NCBI GenBank assembly: GCA_036346405.1 | Contig: CM070566.1 | Span: 47,366,768-47,430,767 of the forward strand | Direction of reading: 5' to 3' | From: Phyllostachys edulis | Lineage: Eukaryota; Streptophyta; Magnoliopsida; Poales; Poaceae | DNA: 64,000 bases | Shown here: piece by piece, positions 12,939-24,121 of the stretch | How the letters are laid out: every line of letters starts with the position of its first letter | How positions within the stretch are numbered: position 1 is the stretch's first letter | Position numbers and translations under genes: made by a program | Notes under the pieces: generated by a model | The model's database searches: none | What the model saw: only the letters and a program-made list of their open reading frames with translations | What the model was told of the DNA's origin: nothing

Positions 12939-13872
12939 CTGCAGGCCTCTGTCAGTCACTATTCGAAGTAACCCCAGAGCTTTCTGATGACGCTTAAGCT
13001 CTATCTCGGCTGCCTTTTCGGTGTCAACAATTTCATCTATTTCAACACCACTTTGAGGTTCTTATATTTGTCTTCTGATAACCATTGAACTTCAGGGGCA
13101 ACATCCACAGCAACATCATATCTGAGAAGAATTTCACATAAACAGAAAGATATGACCTCAAAATTACATTACAGTAAATTTAGTTGAACACATTTATTGA
13201 TGACAACTAAAACGGAATTTATGAACAAGTGTAAAAACTGACTTAAGTTGGACATCTAGACAGTAGTAACTGCCTACCTAAACACATGCTCGAGAGAGAA
13301 GGAATTTCTCATATCTTCAAACTTAGTAAGAATGCGTACAGAATCTTCTAATGCCCTGTCCTCTACCTAAAACACACACACAAAAAAGAAGACATTAGCT
13401 GGACAGATGTAATAGTAAATTCATCATAGCATATAGCATCTTTTGAGTGGGATAAAGTCATGATTCAGCAAGAGATTGGACCATTAAAGAGAGAGAGTGA
13501 TATATGCAGTACAAAAAAGTTCACAGCAAAATTTCAGCCCAAATTATTAGATAGTGATGATGTCTCAGAGTTCACAGGAATATAGCATATCACTATTTCA
13601 TCATATTCAACTTTAATATCACTCGGATGAATAGTGATGCAACAAAAAAACAGGTTACCAGATGTACGTTTTGCTTGTCATGAATGGTTCGAAATAAAGA
13701 ATTCAACGTGATAAACAACAGGGTAATGCTATCTAAATAGTACCGAGGACAATGCTTGAGGAAGTGTATGTCTTAAGATTGCTTCAATTGTCGCATCCTG
13801 TACATGTTGCAGTCCTACGTAGTTTATAAGAATGTTCTCTAGAACTATCTTCCCGGGCCGAAATCCAGGAAC
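12939..13872 (-). pseudogene. TIG: Chloroplast trigger factor-like (TIG) exons, fragment
   Basis: Three consecutive exons with proper GT-AG borders are readable on the minus strand. They are 13,872-13,744 (starts VPGFRPGKIVLENILINY), 13,366-13,278 (VEDRALEDSVRILTKFEDM...) and 13,121-12,939 (YDVAVDVAPEVQWLSEDKY... ending VTDRGLQ). This is the ribosome-binding/PPIase-entry part of the plastid trigger factor, a chaperone for nascent chains. The intron phases join correctly, but the third exon lacks one base after codons for NLKVV, shifting the frame. The transit peptide, PPIase and C-terminal domains are absent. It sits just downstream of a SINAT fragment in the same direction, which is not its native neighbour, so it looks captured or relic. 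Confidence 0.75.
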
Positions 13873-14156
13873 CTGATAAGAAGCAATAGCAGGGACCTTA
13901 GCATAAACTGTAGAATATAGAGCAGCACACAGTAAGGGACACCATCCTTCTTTGATGAAACCTTGCAGAGATATCTCATTTCCCACTTTGGAATTCTCTG
14001 GTGGATCATACCCATGCAAGAACCAAAAGACGCAACCAAGATCCCATCTTTTCTACGCCAGATCAACCAAATCGCGCAAATTCCCAAGAGCAGCCCAATA
14101 TCCTGGAGGCAATCAAGAAATAAAAATAATCCAAGCGCAAGAACCGAGGCGCTAAC

Positions 14157-14429
14157 CTGGTGGATTGGGGGTACTTGCAGTTGGTGCAGACGGGGCACTC
14201 GAGCAGCTCGTGCACGCTCATCGCCGGCGAGATCAGCGGTCCGGTAATCCCGCCGCCGGACGCGCCCCCGCAGCTGGGGACGACTCAATACTCGCCGCCG
14301 CAACAGCCGCAGCGGTGGCGGCGGCGGCGGAGGTCTTGAGGAAGAGGCGGGGCAGGTTGGACGACACGGCATCGTCGCCTCCATGCCGTCCAAAGACGAC
14401 ACGCACTTGATGCTGTCGATCATGTCCAT
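14157..14429 (-). pseudogene. SINAT-type RING E3 ubiquitin ligase, exon 1 fragment
   Basis: The minus strand from ATG 14,429 reads MDMIDSIKCVSSLDGME, then after a frameshift AVSSNLPRLFLKTSAAA, a TGA, and MSVHELLECPVCTN near the end at a donor site (14,157). MSVHELLECPVCTN is the start of the RING finger of plant seven-in-absentia ligases; the next RING residues are altered (CKYPQST in place of SMYPPIHQ). Frame changes and the missing TRAF/SINA domain make it a pseudogene. The remaining exons are not downstream; TIG exons follow instead. Confidence 0.7.
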
Positions 14430-14700
14430 GGCCGCGGCGGCTGAATCAGGGGCAATGGCGGCGCGGGGCTAGCGAGGCGGCTTACAACTCCGCCAAGTAC
14501 TGGCTGTGCCACCGCAATCCAACCCCGAGTCATCCAATCCGACCCAGGCACACAAGGAAAAAAAACAAGGCGCAATTCAGACGGCCGGTCATCCAAGAAC
14601 ACACCAAAGAACCAAACTTTCCTCTTCCCAAGAAACAAAACCCAATCTCAGCGTTCCTATCTTACCCGCCTACGTCCGGCGGCCCAGCGGGGGGGCTCAC

Positions 14701-14760
14701 CTGCGGCGACATGGCCCTCCCAGGCGAGAAGCAGGCGTCCGTACCGTGCAGGCCGTCCAT
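14701..14760 (-). pseudogene. Possible captured first exon (20 codons)
   Basis: ATG 14,760 opens 20 codons, MDGLHGTDACFSPGRAMSPQ, ending exactly at CAG/GTGAGC, a strong donor site. The composition resembles the N-terminus of some grass GATA-type transcription factors, but this is a weak match from memory. It shares direction with the SINAT and TIG fragments 300-900 bp away. No later exon of the same gene is seen. Confidence 0.3.
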
Positions 14761-15260
14761 GGTGACGGCGGCCAGGTCGGATTGGGCTCAGGCACCAATC
14801 GGGAGGAGCCTCCTTCCTCGCCTAGTGGTCGCCCCTCGGTGGGTCCCTCGGCTCGGCCCTCCTCACCTCGCCTCCTCCCGTCGTCCTCTTCTCCTTCTCG
14901 GGATGGAGGTGGCTCCCGCCTGCCGGCCTCCCTCCTCGGCAGACGGGCTTCAGCTCGGGCCTCAACGCCCGTGCACGACGCGGTGCAGCGCGGGTGACGA
15001 CATGGGAGGAAGAGAGCGGGCGGTGGCGAGGAGGTGGGCGACGCGGGCAAAGCGACAGTTGGAGGGCAGGAGGCGGGCGGCAGGTGGGAGAGATAGATGG
15101 TGGGAGCAGTTGCGGGAGGCGTGGGAGCCAGGAGGAGAGGGAGGTGGGTTGTTACTGTCGTGCTGTGCGAAGCATCTAGCCGTTCATTCTCTAGTCTTTG
15201 ATCGGACGGACGGGATCTGTGGTGAGAGAACGGACGACAATAAACTTCTTCTGTTAAGTA

Positions 15261-15265
<5 letters not shown>
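14761..15265. other. GC-rich spacer
   Basis: GC-rich sequence with long overlapping open frames on both strands, all low-complexity (Arg/Pro/Gly/Ser). This is typical of a grass CpG-rich promoter or 5' leader; no protein family is recognisable. Confidence 0.4.

Positions 15266-15331
<66 letters not shown>
15266..15331. repeat. (TA)n microsatellite
   Basis: About 66 bases of uninterrupted TA repeat flanked by unique sequence (GTGTG on the left, ACAAACACAC on the right). Confidence 0.97.
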
Positions 15332-15333
<2 letters not shown>

Positions 15334-15698
15334 AACACACAGCTCTTTCACCAAGAGTATAGTTCGATTTTATCGTGTCTCCAATTTATTGGCTCGAACT
15401 TGACCGTATCACCGTGTCAATACGATTTGATTCATGAAATAATTCGTCACATGGCTCCTTTACCATCTTGACACACACAAGTTGAAAGAAATCGAACTAA
15501 CTCTTGGAACCCTTTCTTTACTCGCATTCATTAATCAGTGGGACATGCATGACTCATGGGAGAGATTTTTACCAGATTTGGTAAAGATGTACGTACGAGG
15601 CTCAATTGGTAGTGAAAAAACAGAAAATACGTATTCATCCCACCATTTTACATATGGGTAGGCTTCATCGCTGAAGCCTATCCACCGGCGCCCGAACC

Positions 15699-15712
15699 AC
15701 CCCCCCCCCCCC
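15699..15712. repeat. Poly-C tract
   Basis: Run of about 14 C residues at the edge of the GC-rich region upstream of the PDV2 exon. It is a likely site of assembly length error. Confidence 0.8.
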
Positions 15713-15719
15713 TCAACCG

Positions 15720-16065
15720 TGACTGCGTCAAAAAAGAAGAAGAAGAAGCAGGAGGCAGGAGCAATCCGAGAGGCGAGATGGACGGGACTACGGGAGCAAA
15801 AGCAGGAGGCCGAAGCAGCAAAGCGCCGAAGCCCAGGCCCAACTCACGTCCGCCCACGTCCCCACTCCCCACCGGTCCCACACGGCAATCCCTTCTCACG
15901 TTTCCCTCTTCCTGTCTCCCAAAATTCCCCAAATCGGCAAAACCCCGATCGATTCCCCAAATCCCCAGTCGATAGTGAGGAGAAGCTCTGCTCACCTGAG
16001 GCTTGGGGCTGGTCGTTGCTGCTTGTAGCAGGCGGCTTAGCTAGGGTTTTACCCCGCGCGCGGCC
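15720..16065 (+). promoter_or_regulatory. 5' flank/leader of PDV2-like exon
   Basis: GC-rich, C-rich sequence directly before the PDV2-like ATG, with pyrimidine-rich stretches (TCACGTTTCCCTCTTCC) typical of grass 5' leaders. No TATA box could be fixed with confidence. Confidence 0.35.
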
Positions 16066-16296
16066 ATGGAGGGGGCGGAGATAGGCCTCGTCCTCGCCCG
16101 CGCGGCCGCGCCTCCGACCTCCGCTCCAGCCTCCAAGATTTCTGTCTGCGTCGCTGCGGCAGTTGCCCAACCGCCGCCGCAGAGAGACGCCGAGGCGGCG
16201 GCGAAGCGGTTGGGTGTCAGGGAGGAGGAAGTGGAGAGCCTGATCGGCATGAACGACGCTCTCGAGTCGCTCGAGCGGCAGCTCGCCTCCCTGCAG
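16066..16296 (+). pseudogene. PDV2: PDV2-like plastid division protein, exon 1 only
   Basis: The 77 codons start MEGAEIGLVLARA and end GMNDALESLERQLASLQ at a good donor (CTGCAG/GTCCG). PDV2 sits in the outer plastid envelope and recruits the dynamin ARC5/DRP5B to the division ring. GLVLARA at the N-terminus and DALxSLExQLASLQ at the end of the first coiled-coil segment match PDV2 as I know it. The central part is Ala/Pro-rich and differs from the usual ELR-KI(S/N)CI sequence, suggesting a local frame disturbance. No exon 2 (cytosolic coiled coil, membrane segment, C-terminal glycine) is found before or after the retroelements that follow, so it is truncated or a very long intron is involved. 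Confidence 0.65.
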
Positions 16297-16786
16297 GTCC
16301 GATTCTTGGGGCTCTCGTCTCGTAATCGGTCTAGTTCTGTTCATTCGGCAAACGTGGGTTTTTTTTCTCCTTTTTGGCGCGTCGTAAATTGGTGATGTGC
16401 GTGGTAAATCGGTGATGGTAAAGTTATTAGTCATTTAGTCCTTGTTCTATATGGTAAGTTGGGGTATTCTCTGTGATAGGATTTTCTGAGAGATATATGA
16501 ATTATGGATTGTGGCATTTGTGTGCTCAACATGGTTTCTGCCGTCCTCATTTAATCTGTTGCATTCAATTGGCATAACGACACCGTAATGTAACAAAGCT
16601 TTCCTTGACAAAGTTGCCTGATGCTTTTGCTAATATTTTTTAATAATGCCCGAGTGGAGCGTACTTTCCCAAATCTTCTATCTACTGTTCTACCTATTGT
16701 GGATTCCTTCACGGGCAAGACCTACAACAGACGCAAGAAGAATCGAGGAGTCGCACGCCAGGTTATGAGCAGCAAGGTAATAGATG

Positions 16787-17065
16787 ATGTATCCGTTTAG
16801 GACTCTTAATATTAGGAAGGTTTTAATTAGGAAAGGTGTATTAGATAAGATTGGGAAGAGTTTGTTAGGAACTATTGTTAGCCTGGCGCTGTTATAAAGT
16901 GACCAATCTTTGTAATTGAGGGAGGTAAGCAATAAAGAAGTCTTTCTCTTAAAAACTTGAAGCATCAGAGCCTCCTATCACGGCCGGGGGAGAACCCAGC
17001 CGTGACTAGGAGGGCGATACTTCGTCCTTCGCCTGTCGCTATCCCCTGTGTTCCCATCCTGGTGC
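16787..17065 (+). mobile_element. Gypsy-type element, 5' LTR/leader part
   Basis: It begins TGTATCCGTTTAGG, the same start as the solo LTR at 23,270 (TGTATCGCTTTAGG), and shares the following TTAGGAAGG...TTAATTAGG pattern. A CATCAGAGCC sequence at about 16,965 resembles the tRNA-iMet primer-binding site. The gag of this element resumes at 22,272, on the far side of the Copia insertion, so this is the left part of the split element. Confidence 0.5.
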
Positions 17066-17070
17066 GTATC

Positions 17071-17517
17071 TGTTAGATGCTTAGGATCATCTAGGTGTAG
17101 ATAGGAGGGTGAATGGCTTACTGGTTGATACAAATTCGACCTAGAACATGCTTCGGGAGAGGGAGACAGAGAGAGAGAGATATATAGATGTATCTCGACT
17201 GCGGTTTGGAGGAGGAGGAGCCGCCCATGGCAATGTCGGTGATGTAGGGCGTCGGGAAGGGACGCCATGAGTCCCATGCGGTGTAGTCGTCGGTGGTGGC
17301 GCTTCCGTCATTGGCAAGACCCTCTTAGATCGGTTAGGGTTTTGTCGGTGGGGTTTGTGGCGGCAATGAACTCGTCGTCCGTGCCCCCTACCCCCACCTC
17401 TCTTTTTATATGGCGTCTGGCGACAGGGCCCACCACCAATTAATTTGGCGCCGATCGATCAGCATGATTAAGGGTGGCATTTGGTAGTTGGGCCAAATGC
17501 CCGAGATCACTCTAACA
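17071..17517 (-). repeat. Copia 3' LTR
   Basis: The 447-bp TG...CA unit with 7-bp inverted ends TGTTAGA/TCTAACA follows directly on the polypurine tract. Read on the minus strand it carries a TATA-like CATATAAAAAGAG at about 17,408, as expected of an LTR promoter. Confidence 0.75.
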
Positions 17518-17689
17518 TTCTCCCTTGATCTCAATCTATACTTTATCTTTAACTACTTTTGACTTTACACATTCCATCACAGATTAGTGCATAGAACATG
17601 TCTCATCGTCACGGTCAATCGCCGATAGATTCAATGACTACAATACACCTCTCTGCATCAAATAGTTACTTTAATCTTTTGGGCCATCT

Positions 17690-20600
17690 TTTAGTCCAGA
17701 ATCATAGGCTTTCCTTAAACCCATGCTCTACATGTTCTCTCAACATGTTGGGTGGTAAGCCTTTAGTAAGCGGATCCGCTAGCATCTTTCTTGATACTTA
17801 TATGCTCAAGACTTATAATTTGATCCCGAACTTTATCTTTCACAACATAGTACTTTATGTCAATGTGTTTGGCAAAGACCACTTGACTTATTGTTGTGGG
17901 CATACGCTATCATGGGTTCATTATCGCAATACAACTTAAGTGGTCTATTGATGTCGCCAACCACTTTTAAACCGGTATGAACTTTTTAGCCGCTTCACCG
18001 CCTCAGTAGCCTCATAACATGCTACAAACTCTAAGATACATTGTGGACGATGTAGTGACGGTTTGCTTTGAGCTTTTCCACGATATAGCTCCTCCTCGAG
18101 AGTGAACACATATCCGGATGTAGACTTTCTATCATCTCCGCAAAATCGTAATCAGATACCCCACTATATGGAGTAACTCGATCTTCAGTATGTCATCATG
18201 AGGCCTTTTGTTCCTTGCAAATAACGCAAGACTTTCTTTATCAATTTCAATGTTCTATTCCGTGATTGCATCGAATCGCCAAGTAACCCAGAACAAATGC
18301 TAAGTCGTATGCAGTGCACTTGAGCATACCGTAAGCTTCCGACACCAAGCATATGGAACCGCTTTCATTTGATCGATCTCATATTGGTTCTGGGGCATTG
18401 AAAATCCCCATATCTCGTCGCCCTTGACTATAGGTGCGTATGAAGGACTACATTTATGCATCCCAAATTTCTTTAAGACTTTCTCTATGTATGTCTTTTG
18501 TGATAGTCCCAATATCCCTTTGTTTCTATCCCTGAATTTCGATCCCTAGAACGAACGAAGCTTTACCAAGATCTTTCATATCAAAGTTTGAGGACAAAAA
18601 CTTCTTTGTCTCCAATAGCAGGCGACATCACTACTAGCCAAGAGGATATCATCCACATACAAGATTAGGAAGATAAACTTCCCATCTTTAAACTTTGCAT
18701 AAACACGCTTGTCCTCTACATTCTCTTTAAACCCAAATTTTCTTATTGTCTCACAAACTTCAAGTACCACTTGCCTTGAAGCTTGCTTTAACCCATAAAT
18801 CGATTTCTTTAGGCGGCATCCCATTCTTTCATTTCCTTCCATGACAAAACCTTTCGGTTGTGCCATGTAAACATTTTCCTCCAAATCCCCATTAAGAAAT
18901 GCCGCCTTTACATCCATCTCGATAACTCTAAATCATAATGTGCTACTAATGCCATTATGATTACGAAGAATCTTTACATGAGACCGGAGAAAAGGTCTCA
19001 TTGTAATCAATCCTTCTCTTTGCGTAAATCCTTTTGCCACAAGTCGCGCTTTGTATCTTTCTACATTCCTTGGGAGTCAAGCTTTGTCTTGTAGACCCAT
19101 TTACTGACCCTCTTGCTTTTGGCTCCTTTAGGAATAATTTCCAAGTCCCTGACTTTATTAGTCTTCATGGACCTCATTTCCTCTTCCATGGCTTCAAGCC
19201 ATTTTGAGGAATTTTCGCTTCTCATGGCTTCTTCAAATGAGGTGGGATCATCATCCATTTGATATTCCTCTCAGATGATAAATCGATAATCATCGAAATA
19301 GCCGATCTTCTTACTCTTTGAGACCTCCTGGCCTCCTCATTTGGTACATCTTCTGCTTTGAGGTCTTTGTTGCTCCCCATCTCGTGGCAATAGGTTCTAT
19401 AGGATCCTCAAGAACAGTTCCTCATTATCATTCATTGTTGCCACAGAGGAACAATAACAGTCTTGGCACCACAGTTGTCTTGCACCGCTTGCAAATGACA
19501 AAGAGCGGTGTGAAGAATGGCTCTTGAATCATCGGAGCGGCGATACACCCGCTTCTCTTCAAGATCAATCTCACGAGCTACCATACTTCCTCTCATCATT
19601 TCATCCTCTAAGAAGACAAAGGTGTCTCGCTTTCTACAAACTTTGTATATCTGTGCGACAAGAGAAACGAAAACCTTTTGACTTTTCAGGGTAGCCAATG
19701 AAATGGCAACTTACTGTTTTGGGATCAAGCTTCCCAAGGTTTGGGTTAAATACTTTAGCCTCAGCAGGACTCCCCCACACACGTAAGTGGTTTAATGAGG
19801 GAACTCTTCCTGTCCACAACTCGTACGGTGTTTTGGGCACCGACTTACTAGGCACTCTGTTGAGAATATGAATGGCGGTTTTCAACGCCCATCCATAGAC
19901 TCAATGGCGGTGTGGAATAGCTCATCATGCTTCGCACCATATCCATCGAGTACGGTTGCGTCTTTCAGCTACTCCATTTTGTTGAGGTTCGCCCGGTGTA
20001 GAATACTGGGCTACTATACCATTTTCCTGTAAAAACCTTGCAAAAGGTCCAGGAACTTGTCCATATGGGGTATGTCGACCGTAGTACTCCCCCGGTCGAT
20101 CGGACTATCTTAATCTTTAAATCGTGTTGGTTTTCAACTTCACCTTAAATATCTTGAATTTATCCAAGGCTTCATTTCTTTCTTTGATTGGATAAATATA
20201 TCCATAACGGAGTAATCATCCGTGAATGTTATGAACGAGTCATAACCATCCACACTTTTCACAGAAAAGGACCACAAATGTCTGTGTGAATAATTTGTAG
20301 AACTCCCGTGCTTCTTTTGGCGCCTTTCTTAATTTTCTTTACATATTTTCCTTTAATGCATTCTCTGCATTGTTCTAAGTCTGAGAACTCTAATGGAGGA
20401 AGAATGTCATTCTTAACTAGTCTTTCTATTCTCCCTCAAATATGGCCTAAACGACAAAGGCCATAATTTCGACGACGATCTAGAGTTCTCTTCGCTTTTA
20501 CGCTTACATTTGTAGACGAGGATTCATTCACTTTCGCACGCGACGCTCCCATTATCGCATTACCCACATTCACATCATCACGTAATGATAACAAATAAAG

Positions 20601-21829
20601 CTCATTTTGTAAGATGGCAAGACCAACACATTCTTTATTAAACATTATTTCACACTTGCCGCTTCCAAAATGACAATCATAACCATTATTGTCCAAACAT
20701 GAAACACTAATCAAATTCCTCTCAGAAGAGGAACATAAAGAACATCTCTAAGTAAAAGAGTGAAGCCATCACTAGCTCTAATGAAAGATCGCCAACGGCT
20801 TCAACTTCACTTTGACTCCATTTGCGACTTTAACGCATCTTTCTTTTCTTTGCATAGTCCTCGCCGAACGGAATCCTCAGAAGAATTAGCAACATGAACA
20901 GCTTGTTCTGAGTCAATCCACCAAGTAGATTTGAATATTGTACATATAGGGATTCATTTATAAAGGTAATAATGTTCTCACCTTTCTTTGCCATTATCAT
21001 CTTTAAGTAATCGGACAAATCCTTCTTGTAGTGTCCTTGTCTTCTTGCAAATGAAGACACCGATCTTTGTCTCATCGCAAACTTATTTTGTTGAGGCCGA
21101 TGGACATGAGCTTTTCCCTTGTTCTTTGAGGAGAAGTTATCATTGAAGTTCTTTTTCTTGTTGTCCTTCACATAGTTGATAGAACCACCATGTGAGGATT
21201 TAAATCTTTCCTCCTCTTGCACACACATAGCTATGCACTTTTCTAAGTCCCATTTCTCAGTCGCATGTTATAGTTGACAACGAAGGTCTCAAACTTTTCC
21301 TAAGAAGGAAGCAAAATCAAATGAATAAGGAACTCATCCTTGAGAGCCAAATCCATTGGTTTAAGCTTGATGCCAAATTGCTCATCCTTAGTATGTGCTC
21401 TCTTATGCCACCGCCACCACCGTAGTACCTTTCTCACAAGTCGCTTAATTAGTCAGGTAGCATAAGTCTTTGAAGAGCCAAGAACCGACTCTTTATTTTC
21501 TCAAGGTACTCTGTGACAAGAACACACTCTGCGATTGAGCCTGCACTGCGTGCTCAATCGTAGTTCTTTATCACGACCATACATTTCTTGTTGGTCAGGG
21601 TCCATTTCTTATGCTCAAGGTCATAAGACATCCGTAAGGAGCATGGTCCTCTCGCCTTTTCTCGCCAAGCAAGTGTCGCCCTCATTTTCTTTTCTCCGGG
21701 CGCCTCGCTCAGTGGGACGTCTTGTGGTGAGGACCCACCCACCTCACCAAGATAAACGCTAAGTCTATCTTTTCTTCCACTCCCATAGTTATCTCCTTTG
21801 AGAGTGGGATCTTTGATACAACTCATCAA
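17690..21829 (-). pseudogene. Copia gag-pol polyprotein, multiply broken
   Basis: Recognisable pieces in order on the minus strand are as follows. Gag begins MSCIKDPTLKGDNYGSGRKD (about 21,825). A gag/protease junction zone lies at 21,228-20,436. The integrase C-terminal region reads NRVPSKSVPKTPYELWTG (19,850) and FIGYPEKSKGF. The reverse transcriptase has MDVKAAFLNGDLEENVYM (18,917), KSIYGLKQASRQ and the catalytic ILYVDDILLA (YVDD box, about 18,655). GLSQKTYIEKVLKKFGM (18,510) lies near the connection, and the RNase H/C-terminal end is at 17,700. Frame breaks between blocks show it is non-coding today. Confidence 0.85.
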
Positions 21830-22271
21830 GTTGTATCCGCCAAAAATAATTCAAATAAAAGTGAGAACATAATCGCAAAATTATATGCCTTATTTCCAAC
21901 GTTGGTCAAAAATACGACATACAATTTTAATCTATACATTAAATCTACATCACCGCTATGTAAATAGAAATGATGCATTAAAAAAATATCAATTAGAAAT
22001 TATAATATGTTATTATCAACGCTGGTCGAAAATAACAATATCATAATTCACAACAATTCTCAAAATTAAATTCTCCCGTTGGTTCAATTTAATTGAAAGA
22101 GTAATCAAACATTAACTTTTGCAGCGGAAACTGTAATTATTCTAAAAAAAAAAATTCATTATTCAGAAGCATTATACTGTACACATTTAATCTCTGAAAA
22201 AATTAACACGTTGGTGCAAAATTTACAGAGATTTGAATCAAATTCTATTCATCAAATACTCTAACAGTATC

Positions 22272-24121
22272 AACTCGTATCTCCTCTTGAGAATTTGAAG
22301 CTCCAGAGCCGGCGCCATATTAGTGAACTCTTGCCAAGGTATCATAAATTAAAATTTTCAACCTTTGATGGCGAAGAAGATCCATTGTCATGGTTGAACA
22401 AATGTGAGCAATTTTCTCGGGGCCAGCAAACCCTAGAAGAAGAAAAGGTTTGGCTGGCATCGCATCGTACCACCTGACAGGGGTGGTCCAGTAGTGGTAT
22501 TATTAGTTGGAGCGAGACGAAGGATTACTTTCATCATTTCATGTGCTCGTTTTGCTCACTTCGTCAACTTGCATTTTGGACTGCCGATACGAAGTAATCC
22601 CTTGGGCGAATTGGTGCAACTTCGTCGGACCGGCTCAGTGGAGGACTATCAGTGGAAATTCCTGGCTCTCTTATGACGCACGGAGCCACTTTCACCACTC
22701 CAACAGGTTGGTTTGTTCACGGCAGGGTTGCAGAATCCATTGCGCATCGATGTCGAATTACAAAATCCAACAAATCTACAAACCTCTATGAGTTTAGCCC
22801 GCACATATGAACAACGCCTTCAAGAAGTTCCCCCGGAATCCAAACAACCATACAAGCCTTCGGCCTTAGCAAGGACTTCGCCCACAACTCCAATTCCAAC
22901 AATACTTCTAGAACAAGCACTTAGCTCATTGCAAAGATCGGCAACAACCACGAATTTGCAAGGCACGCCAAGATGCATACTTTTAGCAAAGCGGCAGCGG
23001 CCGAGGTCACGATTCCAAATGATTAACTAAAGAAGAGATGGCAGATTGGCATGCCAAAGGACTATGCTTCAATTGTTCGAAAAAGTTTCACCGAGATCAC
23101 AAATGTTCCATGAAGGGCATCTTTCTTTTGGAATTAGAAGATGAGGAGGATGACGAACCTAGCCCAGAGATTTGTCATGTGGGGTCGCTGTCTACTACGG
23201 CGCCATTACAAGCACAGAGCAAATGCCCTAGCGGCAGCGCAAATGCCCTAGAGGTCGATAAGAGTCCAATGTATCGCTTTAGGCGCTTGCAATTAGGAAG
23301 GTTTCAATTAGGGAAGTTTGTATTAGGAAGAGTAAGAGTTAGAGTCCTAGTCCAGAGAAGGATTAACCTTCTATTTCATATAAGAGTTAGAGTCCTAGTC
23401 CAGGGAAGGATTAACCTTCTATTTCAAATTGTACTCCTATATAAGGAGCATATGCAGTAATAGAAAAACCAGCAAATGATTGGGAGTTACCCAATCCCCT
23501 GCCCGTGCGCACTGTTCATACGCGCCATCCATCCTCCCTGTTCGCTGCTGGCAGCTAGGGTTCCTCCTGGCCGTTGCCCACCACGGTGTCCCGACGCAAT
23601 CCTCATCCTCCTGAATTGATTCTTTCCTTCCGCCTCCTCTCCCAGCGCTCATCTCCTGACAGATTTCTCTACACGCGTTAACCGGCATACGTTTGGGATG
23701 CACTATGTAGCTCCGTATCCAATTAGCTAGACATCAGCTTGTGGCCCTCGTGGATTCAGGATCCACACATACATTTGTTGCCGAGGAAACAACAAAGCGA
23801 CTCGGCATGGTTGTCTCACCCAAGCAAGGTCTTCAGGTAGCTGTGGCAAATGGTGACCGGGTGAACCGTGCAGGCCTTTGTAAAGTTGTACCTCTCGAAT
23901 TCCACATAGATTGCTTCACAATACCATTGGAGGGATTTGAAATAGTGCTGGGGGTTCAATGGTTAAGGACGCTAGGACCAATTGTTTGGGACTTTGAAAC
24001 TCTCTCAATGTCCTTTTGGAGAACTGACCATCAGGTCACATGGCATGGGTTGGGAGCACAAGTGAGCCAACCGTTTGTGCGCAACATGGCGTCTAGAGAC
24101 CTCCTGAGTGATCTACTTCAG
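22272..24121 (+). pseudogene. Gypsy gag-protease remnant
   Basis: Right-hand part of the split gypsy element. Retrotrans_gag is readable (KLKFSTFDGEEDPLSWLNKC, about 22,340; GSVEDYQWKFLALL, 22,640; LARTYEQRLQEVP, 22,800). A CCHC knuckle CFNCSKKFHRDHKC follows at 23,068-23,109. After an LTR interruption (23,270-23,717) comes the aspartic protease with LVDSGSTHTFV (23,745) and VLGVQWLRTLGPIVWDF (23,948). Reverse transcriptase and integrase are missing: the sequence ends where a new TGTAACATCC unit begins. Several frameshifts are present. Confidence 0.8.
23270..23717 (+). mobile_element. Solo LTR in the gypsy gag-protease, TSD TCCAA
   Basis: The 448-bp insert begins TGTATCGC and is flanked by TCCAA at 23,265-23,269 and 23,718-23,722. 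It contains an internal near-duplicate (AAGAGTTAGAGTCCTAGTCC twice, 23,325-23,410) and a TATATAAGG box at about 23,440. The right end reads GTA rather than the usual ACA, so the exact end is less certain than the TSD suggests. Confidence 0.6.

Larger units (their letters stand above)
17071..22266 (-). mobile_element. Ty1/Copia retrotransposon, TSD GTATC
   Basis: The 5,196-bp element has termini TGTTAGA...TCTAACA and a perfect 5-bp direct repeat GTATC at 17,066-17,070 and 22,267-22,271. On the minus strand it runs gag (21,829), a CCHC-region gag part (21,228-20,830), integrase (19,885-19,640), reverse transcriptase (18,917-18,300) and the pol C-terminus ADPLTKGLPPNMLREHVEHM (about 17,770-17,700). 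A purine tract (AAGGGAGA) and the 3' LTR (17,517-17,071) follow. Every domain is broken by stops or frameshifts. The right terminal region does not look like the left LTR (see findings). Confidence 0.85.

Noticed and set aside
14697..15403. Overlapping open frames of 213 and 230 codons on opposite strands
   Set aside because: GC-rich low-complexity sequence running into a (TA)n tract; no family similarity on either strand.
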